64,000 nt of DNA from Panonychus citri (Eukaryota; Arthropoda; Arachnida; Trombidiformes; Tetranychidae): contig NW_026515482.1 of NCBI RefSeq assembly GCF_014898815.1, positions 1,488,001 to 1,552,000 of the forward strand, in the 5' to 3' direction. The translations under genes were made by a program, and so were the position numbers. Position 1 is the first letter of the stretch. Every line of letters begins with the position of its first letter. This document shows, piece after piece, positions 9,943 to 24,100 of this stretch. The notes below the pieces were generated by a model. The model did no database searches and had not been told where the DNA came from. It was given only the letters and a program-made list of their open reading frames with translations.

Positions 9943-12900
9943 CTAAAGTATCATTTGGGTAAAAGAATGACAATTAGTTATTCAATCATGGTGATCAATT
10001 GGTTTATCGAAAGAGTTAATTTATAGTTTGATTATTTATTATTATTATCGCAATTTCAGTTGATAGTATTAATATATTGATGTTTCAATGGGAACAGAAC
10101 GTTGAGAAAAAAAAACAAATCATGGAAATTTATTCCTCCTATTTTTCTAGTTTCATGATAGTTCAGAATGGTAATCATGATTTTCTGCCTATTGATGAAA
10201 TTGTTGATTCCCTTTGTATCAATTTATCAGTTAATTCAATTTAAATTTAGTTACATTATCATACATAAAGTTAAAGGAATAGGGTGTAAATCAGAGGAGC
10301 AGATAGATAGAGAAGGTTAATCAATTCTGATATTATTGATTAAGAATCAGAATCGATTCATGTGAACAATTTAAATTGAACATTAAGACTAATCAATAAG
10401 TTTTCAAACAGTTTTCACAGATCAAAATTGCAATCAATTCATTAAATCATTTTCATTGCGATTCTATTTTTGAAATTACCATACATTATTCATTTTTCAT
10501 GGTAAATTTGAAAATCAGGAATCAACTTGAAGGTAAAAAATCACAATCAAATTTTTCAATTTGAATCATAATTCACCCTGAGGTAAAGTTCAATTGAACT
10601 GTGTGAGGATAAACTCATGGAGTCATTTGGAAACTAGAACTTGTTGAATATTTATCGGCATAAATCAATAAAATTTATAAATTAATTGTTCAGATAGAGA
10701 TGGAAAAATTTCCTATGAAAATATTGTATTCAGATGATAATTGTATATTTTTGAATTCATGGTCCTAGAAAAAATTAACTATTACAATATTGTGTTGACA
10801 ATTTGATCAAATTAAATTGACATTGTCATCAAATTGTATTCAAAGCAAATGCTGATGAAATTTTCTTATTCAAAAGGTAAATAAATCTTATTATTTTATT
10901 GTAATCATGATATATCAACAATAAACAAAGTATCATGTGGTATTTATTGTATAAACACCATGATGAAATGTGATAAAAATGTTAAATATTTTATACGATA
11001 AAATTATTACATATTCAGATTCAATTCTGACAAAATTCAATAATCTTCATGAATGATTTCTCATGACCAATGGTAATTTAATAATAATATCATATAAATC
11101 TTAGAATCTAAAATTTGAAAACGTTTTATTGAATTTCATGGAAACTGGATATGAAAACTCAGCAGGATCATCATGATACTTGATATATACAGGGTAATTC
11201 AGCTACTTTGTTGGTTTGCGAAATTATTCAGAAACGACTTGAGCGATAGAGTCCATATTTTGTCTTTGGAGGTTTGACCGACACTCAATTGTCATATTTC
11301 AAGGTCATAAAGGTTATTTAGTTTATTTATTTTGCAAGTATTTGGGTATTTTCTCAATAAGTTCATATAGTCTAATTAATCCTTTGATTTTTGTATGCTC
11401 ATTAATTAACTTTCTAAAATCATATGATTCAGGACGAAGAAAAACATCCTTCGAAAATTCCATGATCTATACAAAGACAGTAAAAGGTTTTGAATTAACA
11501 AATTTTTCATAAAATTGAATCCATGGGAAATTGAATCTGTCCGATTATAGCACATTCAAGGCCATCTATTTGGTTACTTTTCACAATTATATTAATAATA
11601 GATTTTGATTGACCGATTGATTTTGTTTTTTCACAAAATTTAGACAAGAAATGAGCTAACTTCTGATTCACTTTCTCACATTTTTCTAAGTCGATGAGTT
11701 TTATGTCTGGTAATAGTTTAACCATTGCTTCTACATAACTATTGTCAACTCTGTAGCCTCTGATTCCAAGATGATGTAATATTATTCAAATTCTCCAAGT
11801 GCGTTCTTTCCTAAATAACCTTTATGACTTTGGCCTTGAAATATGACAATTGGGTGTCGGTCAAACCTCCATTGACAAAATATGGACTCTATCGCTCAAT
11901 TGGTTTTTGAATAATTTTGAAAAGAAAACCAACAAAGTAGCTGAATTGCCCTGTATTTATACACCAAGAAACTGTGGTTGAAAATAAAATGAATCCAATG
12001 ATTCAGTTAATTGTCACCTCTTAACATAAATGTCATGTTACCCTCAATGACCTTGAGGCTATTCATCAATACAATATTTACTTTTTCTCATCTTAATCTC
12101 ATGGAATCAGTATCATGAAATTTTGTTCTTGTATTGAACTTTTTTCCCCTTTCTCTTTCTCAATGTTATCATTATCATTATCTTTGAACTTTGATAGTGA
12201 TGATGATAATAACAGTACCAACAATACGAGTATCATTTTCACTCATCTTCATTGATTCGGTCATCCGATGATAATGATGATGATGATGATAGAAAAAGGA
12301 TGAAAAAAAAGATGATCAAAATGATTGGTAAGATAATGTGACACAAAAAAAGGTCTCATCCTATTGGGATGTATGTGTGTTCCAATCAAACTGGACAATG
12401 ACAATGGTCAAGTGTAAACTAAATGAACCGGAAATGGGTCAACATGATGACGATGATTCAATATCAGAAATTTACTATTTACTTTTCAATCAAGAGTAAA
12501 TATGATGTCACCCACAATCAGGTATTCAGTTGATTTTATATATCTAATACATTACACACAGAATTCATTACTATCCTGATGACAATGTTTCTCATTCAAT
12601 TATCATGATAACTATTAGGAAATAAATTCTGTTTAAATATACAAACAGAATTTGAAACTTTTATAATCTCATGAAACTTTTAGAAAACTTTCAACTTCAA
12701 TTGTCCACTTACTCAAATTATATGATACAAACTTTTTAGATTCTGAGTTGATAAAAAAAAGAAACTCTCTGATAAGTAACCCTCAGGGTATTGAAATCAC
12801 CATTGAATTTTCAATCATTATCATGATCAAATGAAACATAATCATCTATTATTACTAACCTTGTGTCTTTTACAGAAAAAGTTAATGTCAAACATGATGT

Positions 12901-13556
12901 TTCATGGGAGAAATAAAAATCTATCTGAAACATGAGGTTAAAACAAGAGAAGGAGAAACAAAAACAACTCAATTTCCGAATAACCAGAATTTCCTGGTTT
13001 ACTTGTTTGAATTTTCACAGAATTTTCAACGTATTCATGTTCTCATTTCATGGTCAATTCCCATGTTACTTGTCATTGTTAGTTGTTCATCATCTTACCA
13101 TGAAAACTGGAAGATACTCTGAACCTTAAAATTTTTCTCTTCTTCTTCAATTTCATGGTAAATAATTTTTCTCCTTTTCTATGAGCACAGTTACTGATTT
13201 TTCACTAAAGTGACACTGGACAAAAAAAATGACCAGAATAACAGAGTATCATTTATAATATTCAATGAATTTCATGTTATATTGAACTTGAATTGGGTCA
13301 GAAAAATATTCAAGCCGTTGTTTATTATTGTTGTTGCTAAAACTTTAGGCTCTCTTTTTTCATGGCGGTCAAAATGATGATAATCCTCCGATAACAATAA
13401 ACCCACTGATCAATTCATTCATTAATCTTGTTAACAATGTTAATTTAATCTCTTAGACAATAAGATATTAATATTAATTCTGGTGACCTTTTTTGATATT
13501 CCTCTTGCTCAATATTATCTCTTGTTCAGGATGAAAAGATTCATTGAAGATTCTCA

Positions 13557-13598
<42 letters not shown>

Positions 13599-16500
13599 CT
13601 GATTTATCATCCATATACACTCTCATTATAACCATGATAATAACTGAATAGTTATTCACGATTGAATAGATAGTTAGAGATAAAAGAAGAGAAAAGTTCT
13701 AAGAATAGCTTAAAAGATTAGATTAACCTGTTAATCTAATCCAGGAGTAAATTAATGTAACACTGACAAAGGTGTGAAAAAAAGTTTGATGATAAAAGAA
13801 AAGGTATATAAATCTGTTAATAAGAACTTTTTTTCTTCCTCTCCTTTTTATCATCTTATCTTCCAAGGGATTTTCTTTTTCAACAGAATATTTATCATCA
13901 TGATGATGGTGATGATGAAGCATAAGAAAGGAAGGAGAAAAAAGTTCTAATTCTTTCGTTGGAGCAACAGAATTAATGGAATCGAAGGGAAGAAAAATTC
14001 TAAGCAATAAACTGTTACTATTTTTACGCCTTTTTGGGTGAGAAAACGGAAATGGTAATGATGAAAATGAAGAACGAGGCAAAGAAGAGATTAAGTTAAT
14101 GATGAGTTTAAGGGTGAGGTGGATGTTGAGAGAGAGAGAGAGAGAGGAAAAAAATGAAACATTGAAACAATTTAACAGTTACTTTTGCTTTAATCAACAG
14201 TAATTCACTTTCAGCTGAATCAAGATGAAATCAGGAAGTGAATTGAATCAGGAAGAGGATGTTAGACTCAGACGAGTAAATAATTATGATAACAAAATGG
14301 AAAATTAAATCTACTCTGTTTTATAAAAGTTAATATGATTGTTGAGTTAATCACTTTGAGTTTAAATTGTTAACCATCAAACAATTTAGACCGCAAATTT
14401 CAAATTGCAGCAAATTGATTGAATATTAAATTCAATTTCTTGATACATGAATACACCCTGACAGTGAATTCATTGAATAGATTGATGAAATTATGCAAAT
14501 TGTTAATTGTTATCTCATTAGTGATATTATATTATATTTTTTTCCTCATCTTTATTGAAGTATCATGATAATTATCATCATCATGATAATAACGATATGA
14601 TTATGATGCAATTGAATTTCGTTTAGGAATTGTGATTATATTTATGTTTGTTTCTTGAAAGATTCTTGGGATTTAAATTAATTGTTATTTGCAAAAGAAA
14701 TTAGTTGATAATGAATTTACCTTGATGATAGAGGAAAACGAGGACTGATGATATTGATATCAAATCCACACCCAATTTACATAAATCTAAGGAGGAAAAA
14801 TTATTCCAAATCATATTCTATTCATGGTAATATTATATAACCACCACCCACTTCCTTATTATATATCTACACACCTTGATTATGATTCAGAAATTATTTA
14901 ATAACAGGTAAGGATGTTGATTGTTAATCTCTTGTGTTGAAAGGTGGAAAAAATTTTCAACCCTCTCATCCTGAATTCACCAGAATTACTCAGTCTGAGT
15001 TGATATCAGGCAAAAAGTGAGTAGGATGGTTCATCTATCCTTTGAGCATTTTTTTCATCTTCTTATTACTCAGAGAACAGGATAAAGTTCATGGTAAATG
15101 AAACTGAATATTTACCTTTAAACTGAACATTTCACTTACATCACCAATCCTCCTGATAACCATGATAGTGAATTGATTAAAGTGATTAACTCAATGGAAA
15201 TTTCAAATTTAATCTCTTCCACCGGAAAGTAATCAATGAAATTAAGTTTACAGCTATTTCACCAAACAATTACAACGAATGAATTGAAAAGTTGACAATT
15301 CGACAAGTCGAAAGTAGAAAAACTTTTTGACTTTTTATAAGAAAAAAAAAATTTAATAGAAAAGTTTTTATATTGATAACTATTGTTACTTTTGTAACAA
15401 TCAAAAGTGAATTAACTTTTTAACGATTAAGATATTGAGATTGTCACCTCTTTAATTGCTGATTCCTATTGGGAATTGATTGTAACATTTGAAGATACAG
15501 ATAAAGATAAATGGTCAATAATTAAATGTACACTGGACATTAGATGATGATGACTAACGATCCATTAGTCTAAAGAGTGGACATTGGCCAAGGGGATGAG
15601 AAAATGATTCAAAATATATTATTAGGATGATCAGAAAGTTCTGCACGAAAAGTGAGTCTCAAATTCAAAATGTATTTAAACTCGAACAATTATTAGCAGA
15701 GAATTAGTTTTTTTGAAATATTAAAATTTGAAGTTTATTGATTGAAAATTATGATGTTTATCAAAATTTTGGACATTTTATTCAGGCCAAAAATCGCGAC
15801 AAAAATGACCGAAAAAAAGAATTTTTTAATCACTTCTGTTGGTGAGGTCTAAAATGACCTTAGAATTTTTTAATCGGCAATTAATCATTCTCATGATAAA
15901 ATTCAATATTTTTACTATAATTGTTGAAAATTTTGAAAATTAACTAATTACAATTAAGGAAAAAATTAAATTTGAAATTTCATCTTTTTTTGTGAAAAAA
16001 TCAGAAATTTATGATCAAGAAAATTTTCATTATTGATGGAATGGGAAGTTTTTGGTTCCATGATGAATTTCTGATTTTTTAACAAAAAAAAGATGAAATT
16101 TCAAATTTAATTTTTTCAACAATTATGATTAATTAATTTTCAAAATTTTAAACAATTATAGTAAAAATATTGAATTTTATCATAAGAATGATAAATTTTC
16201 AAAAAAAAATTCTAAGGTCACTTTAGACCTCACCATTAGAAACGATCAAAAAATTTTTTTTTTCGGTCATTTTTGTCGCGATTTTTGGCCTGAATAAAAT
16301 GTTCAAAATTTTGATCAACATCATAATTTTCAATCAATAAACTTTGAATTTTAATATTCAAAAAAAATTAATTCTCGGCCAATAATTGTTCGATTTTAAT
16401 TACATGTTGAATTTGAGACTCACTTTTCGTGCAAAACTTTCTGATCATCCTAATATTATTATTAGGTAATGGAAACTATGTAATCAACTAGATAATCAAT

Positions 16501-18136
16501 TCTTGTCTCAACAAGAATCATTAATTGTTGTCAGAGATTATCTAATAATGTATTTATTCAATTGTTGACCATCACCATGAATCAGCTGGTGGTCATTAGT
16601 GTAAGTTCATTAGATACGATTGATGATCAACCGATGAATTAGAACTTTTTATTTTTTTTTTCTCTTGTTCTTTTAACAAAATCGATCATCGAATAATTTT
16701 CCTCCATTATCAATGTTATAATTCCCAGTTATTAATAGTTAGTTCTCAGAACTTTATACTTTTCGTTTTTCGTCGAAATTTATTTGAAAAATGATCAATC
16801 TAAATGAATTAATTTTCGTTAATGATTAGGAAAACTTTTTTTTATTTCTTCCTTTAAAAACGATTAGTTTTAACACTGAATTAAAATGGTTGATTGTTCA
16901 TTTATTATCCTTTATCATGCAAAGGTGTAAAGTCGTATTATTGAAAAGATTGAATCAATTCATTAATTTCACTGAATTTACACCTTGAAACTTATTCATT
17001 AAAAGGTATTAATACCCTATGGTGAAAATATCACAATGAACAATTCAGATACTCATGATTCGTAATGAAATTTTCTGTTCATTTTGACTGTTAATTGTTG
17101 TATTAGTTGCAATGATTAATAATATTCATTTTCATGATCACCCAATTTACTTGATATTTGTGATGAGGTTGAGTAAAAATGTCATCTAATTTAAGATGAT
17201 TGTTACTTGATTAGTGATTAGTGATTAATGGTGATGATTGTTAATGTAAAACAAAGGCAATCAAAGGGTTAATTGTTGTTGAGAGAAAAAAGGATTTCTA
17301 CCACAATCAACTTACGTAATCTCAACAATTAATCTTGAGCCTTATAATTTAGCTTCAAATTGTTTTCAATTGCAGAGTTTTTTTTTGCTCTTATTTGATT
17401 GTTAACAAATCGTAACAATTAAAATCTCCCAGGAGGTAATCAGTGTTGATTGTTTCATCTAAAGGTTAAATTAAGATAAAAGCACAGTCTAAGTTGAGTA
17501 TAATTAGCAACCTAATTCAATCTTATTTGATTAACCATTAATTTTAAATTGTTTGCAATCTAATTAAAGGACAAAGAAACTCAACTCGACGATCAGACTT
17601 TTATTCAGCTAATTTGTCTGTTATCTTCTTGAAATTTCTCGAGGAATTGGTTTATCAAATTTCCGTCGACACTTATATGTCACATTTACGCAATGAAATT
17701 TGGGTAACATCACTTCTGGAATCAAAATCAATTAAAATAATTGTCATTTGAAGATTTGATTTAGTTTACAATCATCAACTGATCAACCGAACCATTGATT
17801 CAATCAAGTTGTTTTTTATGAATAATTAAAGTGGTTTTTATCTTAACCTTATCTGGTACTGATAATTTAAGCAATTTAGATTCAGAGTAATGATAATGCA
17901 AAGAAATATGATTAAAATGATTATCAATCAGCTGGAATAGGGATATCATTTTGTTAGGATAATAAATTGATTTGATAAAAACAATAAACATTTTTTTGAC
18001 TGATAATATTGATGCAGATAAAAAAGAAAGAAAGAAAGAGAAAAAGAAAGAGGATGAGGATGAAGATGAGAAAAAAAAGTTGAACGTCATTTACGTTGAT
18101 ATAATCACTCTTTGAATGAATTCCTGTGTTTGACAT

Positions 18137-18174
<38 letters not shown>

Positions 18175-21100
18175 TAAAAAAGTTACTGATGATAAGGAAG
18201 ATGTGAAAGACTAGAAGTAGAAAAAAGTTCAAATGGATCGAGATGAAAACGAGAATACAAAAAACAATAGAGGAAAAAAACGGATTCATCTTAATGATGA
18301 TGGAAAGATGAACAATCATCTTCAACCCTTTTGTTTATCATCATCAACTAAGCATCATTATCACACTCATCATCTTCCATGATGATGATGATCATTTTTG
18401 GAGAGACTCATCATCATCTAGTGTCCATTTAGATTTCCAAGTTTTCTTGTAATACAACAAATCCACTGGGAGTATTCATTGTTTATCCATTGAATGATCA
18501 ACATCCTAACGAAAAGAAATCAAAAGTTATCCCACTTTTACTGTACATGGAGAGAGAGAAAGTTAAATCAGATACAAGAAGAGAGTGGATTGAGCTAGTA
18601 GCTGAGTGGGAATATTATTAAAAATATCTTTGGAACTTTTTGATTCAGTGGATTTAAGTATTATCATGATGATGGTTCTGTAACATTTTTGCTTATTTTT
18701 TTTGCTCAACATCATGAAAACGAGTCTAAAGGAATTGGAATTGTTTAATTCAGTTGTTATCTCTGATAGTTACCCTGTTATTGTCATTTTTATGAGTTAC
18801 TTCAATTGAGTTATAATAATAATAACATAATATAAGGAAGGAAGGAAGGAAGAGAGGGGAAGGGGAAGGGGTAGAAAGGGAAAAGGATGAAAAGTGGGTG
18901 GGTGGGAGAGGATGACAGGAAAAAAAATTCTCTTTTTCTTGTCTGGTTTACAAAAGTCATCATGATGATTCTGGTAATGATTCAAAGTTAAACATTAGGA
19001 AACTATTATTATCTTTATCTGTAATATTATCATGTCTTCATCATCATCATGATGGTTTTCAACATTTTTCTTCATCTTTTCAATTCACTTCCTATCATTT
19101 CTGATTCTGATGGTTGGATACACAAGGATAAACAATTTACCCGCTGGGCAAATTGACCGATAAATATTATGTACACTAATCAATATGTTATATCATATGA
19201 GTGGATATTTACAGGAATAAATGAAAAAAAATATCCTTGGAATCAATGAAACATTTGATTGTTTGTTATTTCAATAAGTTCAGTTCATTATCATTGTTAG
19301 GGATTCTCTATGCGAGAGCTCAGTATAAAGATCGTATCGGAACAAAATAACTTTTATTGAAACACTAATTGAAGAGGCTTTAGTTGGTGGTAGTTTTAAG
19401 GGTGGTTTAGATAGAAAGCACAATGAGAGATTTTTGAATAGGGTTAATTAAAGGACATAAGGGTAAAAGGTTAAGGGGTTTAAGGATTAACCTTGAATGA
19501 CAAAATATTAACTATTAAATGTAATGTTAATGGAATGTGTTTTCTAATTGAAAAGGGTTTGTATTTATACATAAGAGTTTATTCCCTAGAGGAGATTGTG
19601 ATGTAATCAATGGACGATAGGGGTGGTTAACTAATTACGATTAAAATGAAGCTATTTCCCTAACAGAGCCCCCTTGTTGACGTTGGTCCATTGTGTCGGA
19701 ATTGAGTCCAAATTTGTTTTGCCACCTCGAGTGTCGTAACATCTTTGGGCTTATCGCCAATGGGTCAACGCTTTAATAAGCTTCCTTGGTTGATTTATCT
19801 TCGAATCGTAATTCTTGGTCTTACTATCCATCTTCTGAAAATTTCGAGGTCTACCTGCGAGTATGGAGGTCGAAGGGCAACATCACTTTGGCAAAGATCC
19901 TTTGCTGAATATGATGTTGCTGGTCTTCCTTCTGGACAAGCTGATTTTCTTATACTCCAAGGCCAATCTAGCGTAATTGTCATAATTCTATTTATCAGAA
20001 CAGCCATTTGTTCATTTGTCGGATATCGAAGATGAGAAAGTGGTCGCGTAAATTGGGGTAATTGTTTTGCTATCTCGATTGTCTCTTCAAACGCTTTGTA
20101 ATCGATTAAATAAGCGAACATGGTGTAACCAGCGTCTACAACGGGCGAGTGGCATCCTTCTTGAATGATCTTTCCAAATAGTGCGAATGTTATATATTTG
20201 AGGCCAAGCGATTCCACTGGTTTGTTTTGAGCGTTTACCTTACATGTGTAATAATAATTTACATCACGAATACGAGGCTTGATTACTGCCCAATCTTGCC
20301 AATCGAAACCAAGAGACAAGAAATCTTGAGTTCCACCAGCGACGATTATTCTGTCGAATTGTAATAAGATTTTAATCACTTTTACTCTAAGCTCTTCGAA
20401 TGTTTTAGCTCCTTTGGTGTGTTCATATTCAACTCCATGAAAATTTGTGTTCATTCTGACAATTGAAGCTTTCGGGTATCTCACTAATTCATTGAAACAA
20501 ATGTTGGCATGAGTGTCAACGATAGCGATCCAACAGGGAAAAGATTCTTCTCCCCGTTTGGTCTTGATGATGCACTTTTCAATGTCAATGGCACAGATCT
20601 TGATTTTCTTTTCGTTCAATTCGTCCCAAGCTTGATATATTCTATTCTTATGAATATTATCCTTAACTTGTAGTACATTGTTTTTATTGGAATTTTGCAT
20701 GATGAAATCTTCGGTTACTTTTCGTCTTCTCTTATCTTGATTCGATAATTGTCCAGTTTCACTTCTTTTTGCCAATCGTCTTTTATTTTTCAAAGCGTTT
20801 CTACGATGTTTTCCATGAAACTGTTTTCTTATTATTTCCTCTGGAATAATTGTTCTTGGTTTTGCTCCAACTGGTTTTAGATCTTTATCTAACTCGAGCT
20901 TGATTGTTGTCGATGGTGAAGATTCTTCATCATCGTCATCAAAATCAACTAAACTCTGTTCAGGGACCGATACTTTTGCTGCACGAGCAATTTCACTGTT
21001 ACCCCAATCATCTTTATCAGCTAATTTAGATGTTGATGGTTGATTAACTTCGCCAAATTCATTCCAGCTTCCCCATGAGTCTTCATCGGCTGGATTTGGT

Positions 21101-24100
21101 TTGGGAATTTTCGGTGAGGTTTCAACAAATTCATCCCAATTTCCCCAATCAACTTCAGATGGTTTTACCGGACTCTTGGTTGTTTCTGGAGGAGCAATTC
21201 GTTTATGGTATAATTTTGATGTCGGTGGGTAGACATTTATACATTCTGGCTGTTTACTTGTTGATTCTTGTTGACTTTCACTGAACAATGGATCATCACT
21301 TGGTGCGTGCCAGAAATCGTTTCCCAATTCCTCTTCTACTGGTAAAGAATCTTTACTGGTAGAGGGGAAGATCTTTTCTTTGGTTGGTTTCGGTCCAATT
21401 TTCGTGATAATTTTTCTCGTCGGGTCAATTGGATCGACTGATTCTCTTACTGCCGTAAATCCATCGGGTGGCTCGAACTCATTTGGATATTGAATCATTA
21501 ATCTCTTGTCGAATAAGGCAAAAAATTCATCAGGTGATTTCTCTTTGGTGAATATGAGATTTTCAAATGGTTCTCCCTTTGATTCCATTTCTTTTTGGAT
21601 GAAGTAGTAGAGATTTAAAATCGAGAGCACTTTGTAATCGTCTGATCTACAATTCGGAAGATGTTTAAGTAGATCGTAGTAATTTCCAAATTCCTCACAA
21701 TCATATGATCGACATTTAACAATCAATTTACTGAATTGTGTGGTTTCATCACTATTTAGTTGAAGAGTTTTTGTAAGTGACGATGGAGGACAAATTATAC
21801 ACAGAAAATTTTTGTTTTCTAACTCGTCAATGTTTGGCTTAAAATTGCCTTTCAAGCGATGATTCAGAGCGTAAAGTAGTATGATGCAGTATCTGCAATA
21901 ATACGATTTACATTCAGAGCACTTCATCGGATTCACCGGGACATGGTTGCAGAATCTGCAAGCCATTGTCATTAGAGAATCGGCTTGATTGAAATTGGGT
22001 TTTTGGTGTAATACTAATCCAGGTAGATAGAAGGTGACGGGTGAACTTGACCAATCTGGACCAAAGATTTGTTTAAGTTTGTGCATAACCATTTCGTTTA
22101 ACCATTTTTGGTTTACTTTCCAAATTTTACCTTCCATTTTATAAGTTTGGAGCTTTTTCTTTACTGATTTGAGTTTGTTTGTTCAACTGTTGTTTCCAAC
22201 AGCATCAAGGGTGAAGATTCTTCACCTCAAGATGTGCCTTTGGAAATACTTTTAAACATGAGACACAAATGAACTAATTTAGGAGTAATTTGTATTAAGT
22301 TGAAGATGCTTCACACTTAGAACTTGTAAGATTTGTTAAAATTCACAATTAAAATAAAGAAATTTAGGAATTTGTAATTAAAATTTGGGAACATAGAACA
22401 ATGAAACGCTTAATTGATGAAGAACGAGTTCAACTGATGGGTGACCAATTAAAATAGAATAGAATTAATTTTCATTAGTTACTGCGCATGTGCTGTAACC
22501 AATGGTTTTCCATTGTTTTTAATTGTTTGTGTTAATTTGTTTTGAATGAAGACTCTTCATTCAAAATGGCTTTTTTTTTTCTCCAATCTTCCTCAGAGTT
22601 TAAAAGCTTATGTGTAATTAAACAAATTTAGTTAATTGTAACTGTGAACAACAAGTCGAGAAAAAGTCTCTTTCTCTCGGCTTATTAATCATGGATTAAA
22701 AATTGTTAATTATTAGTGCTAATTGTTAGTAATTAAAATAGTGTTTCTTTACTTCATCGGGTGAAGATTCTTCACTCGATGACGTTCCGAATATGAAGTG
22801 GGCAAGAGAACAATTGATTTAATTTTGTTTTCTCGGTCTTCTTTCCATTTGATGTGTTGGCCAAATACGTTTCTTTCGAGTCTTCTTCCTTGTATTTGCA
22901 CTATTCACATCACTTTCTTCCACTTCGGTTTCACTTGATTCGTTGAAATTTATTGTTTGTTGAGCTGTGTTTGGTTGATTGTTCAATTGAATGTTCGGTT
23001 GATTATAAAGCTGAATATTTGGGTTCCTGATTTGATTGTTTAGATGGATATTTGGTTGATTGTAAAGTTGAATGTTTGTTGCACATGGAACCATGGAGGA
23101 AGATTCTTCCTCTGTTGGTTCTGACACTAATTGGTGTTGACTAGTTGTTTCATTCATAACAGTTTGATCAATTTGTTGTGATTGATTAGATGGTTGCTGT
23201 TGCGGTATTGTAACTGGTAACGTAACTGTAATCGGTTCAGTTTCTTGTTCCAATGGTTGAATTGCTTCAGGTGATGAAGATTCTTCATCACTACACTGTA
23301 CATTTTCATGTGATTTTTCATTTGATGCTGATTGTTTGGATGAGGAAGATTCTTCCTCATTCGCTACAATAGGATGTTTCTTGAGGAGAATTTCATGATT
23401 TGATGATTTAGGTAAATTGGCTTTCTTTATACGATCATAATTTAGAACTTTCACTTGTCCATTATAAACGTTGATAATTTTAGCAGCTGATTCATATGGT
23501 TGTAACACAATGAATTTGCCAAAGAATTTTCTCTTTGTAATTTTAGCACCCGTGGTATAAGGTACAGGTTTAATTCGCACGATATCACCACGTTCATATG
23601 ATGGTTCTTTTAATGTTTCATTTCGTTTGAAAGCTGAATGCTCAGAAGAGTGGATGATTTTCTCTCTTACCTCCTCTCTTGCTTGATGAATGTTTTCTTC
23701 TTTATAAAGTGGATCAATTTCCAATTCATTATGAGCTAAGGTTCTTGGCTCATAATTCAGGAGTAGTTGAAATGGTGATTTACCAAGATTTGGTTTAATC
23801 GAAACATTGTAACTGTAAACTAGAGCTTGAAAGTTTTTATCCCATTCACATTCATTTTCTGTATAAATGGTAATTCTTGTTTTAATAATACCGTTGAGTC
23901 TTTCGACTAATCCATTTGTTTGAGGGTGATAGACCGTGGAATTAAGAGTCTTAATTCCATGGCTCTGAACAAATTCAAGAACTTCTTTTGCGGTGAAAAT
24001 TTGTCCATTATCAGTTTGAATGATTTTAGGTCGACCGAATTGATGAATTATACCTTCGATGAACACTATTACGTCTTTTGATGATCCTTTCTTGAATGGC

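Larger units (their letters stand above)
22138..22818 (-). other. Non-coding spacer between pol and ORF3, with palindromes
   Basis: No ORF. It carries four strong AAGANTCTT-type or related palindromes (22203-22233, 22540-22566, 22655-22681, 22755-22781) and a weak one near 22300. Expression of ORF3 would need a spliced or internally initiated RNA; I did not see a decisive acceptor. Confidence 0.7.

Noticed and set aside
11507..11725. Minus-strand 72-codon frame inside the first CAGGG element as a transposase
   Set aside because: Too short and without DDE-type motifs.
19745..20035. Plus-strand open frame over the end of the retrotransposon
   Set aside because: Antisense shadow of the third ORF; no signal of its own.
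19795..22137. Third ORF as an envelope gene
   Set aside because: No signal peptide, no transmembrane segment and no glycosylation-rich ectodomain; motifs point to a zinc-finger exonuclease.
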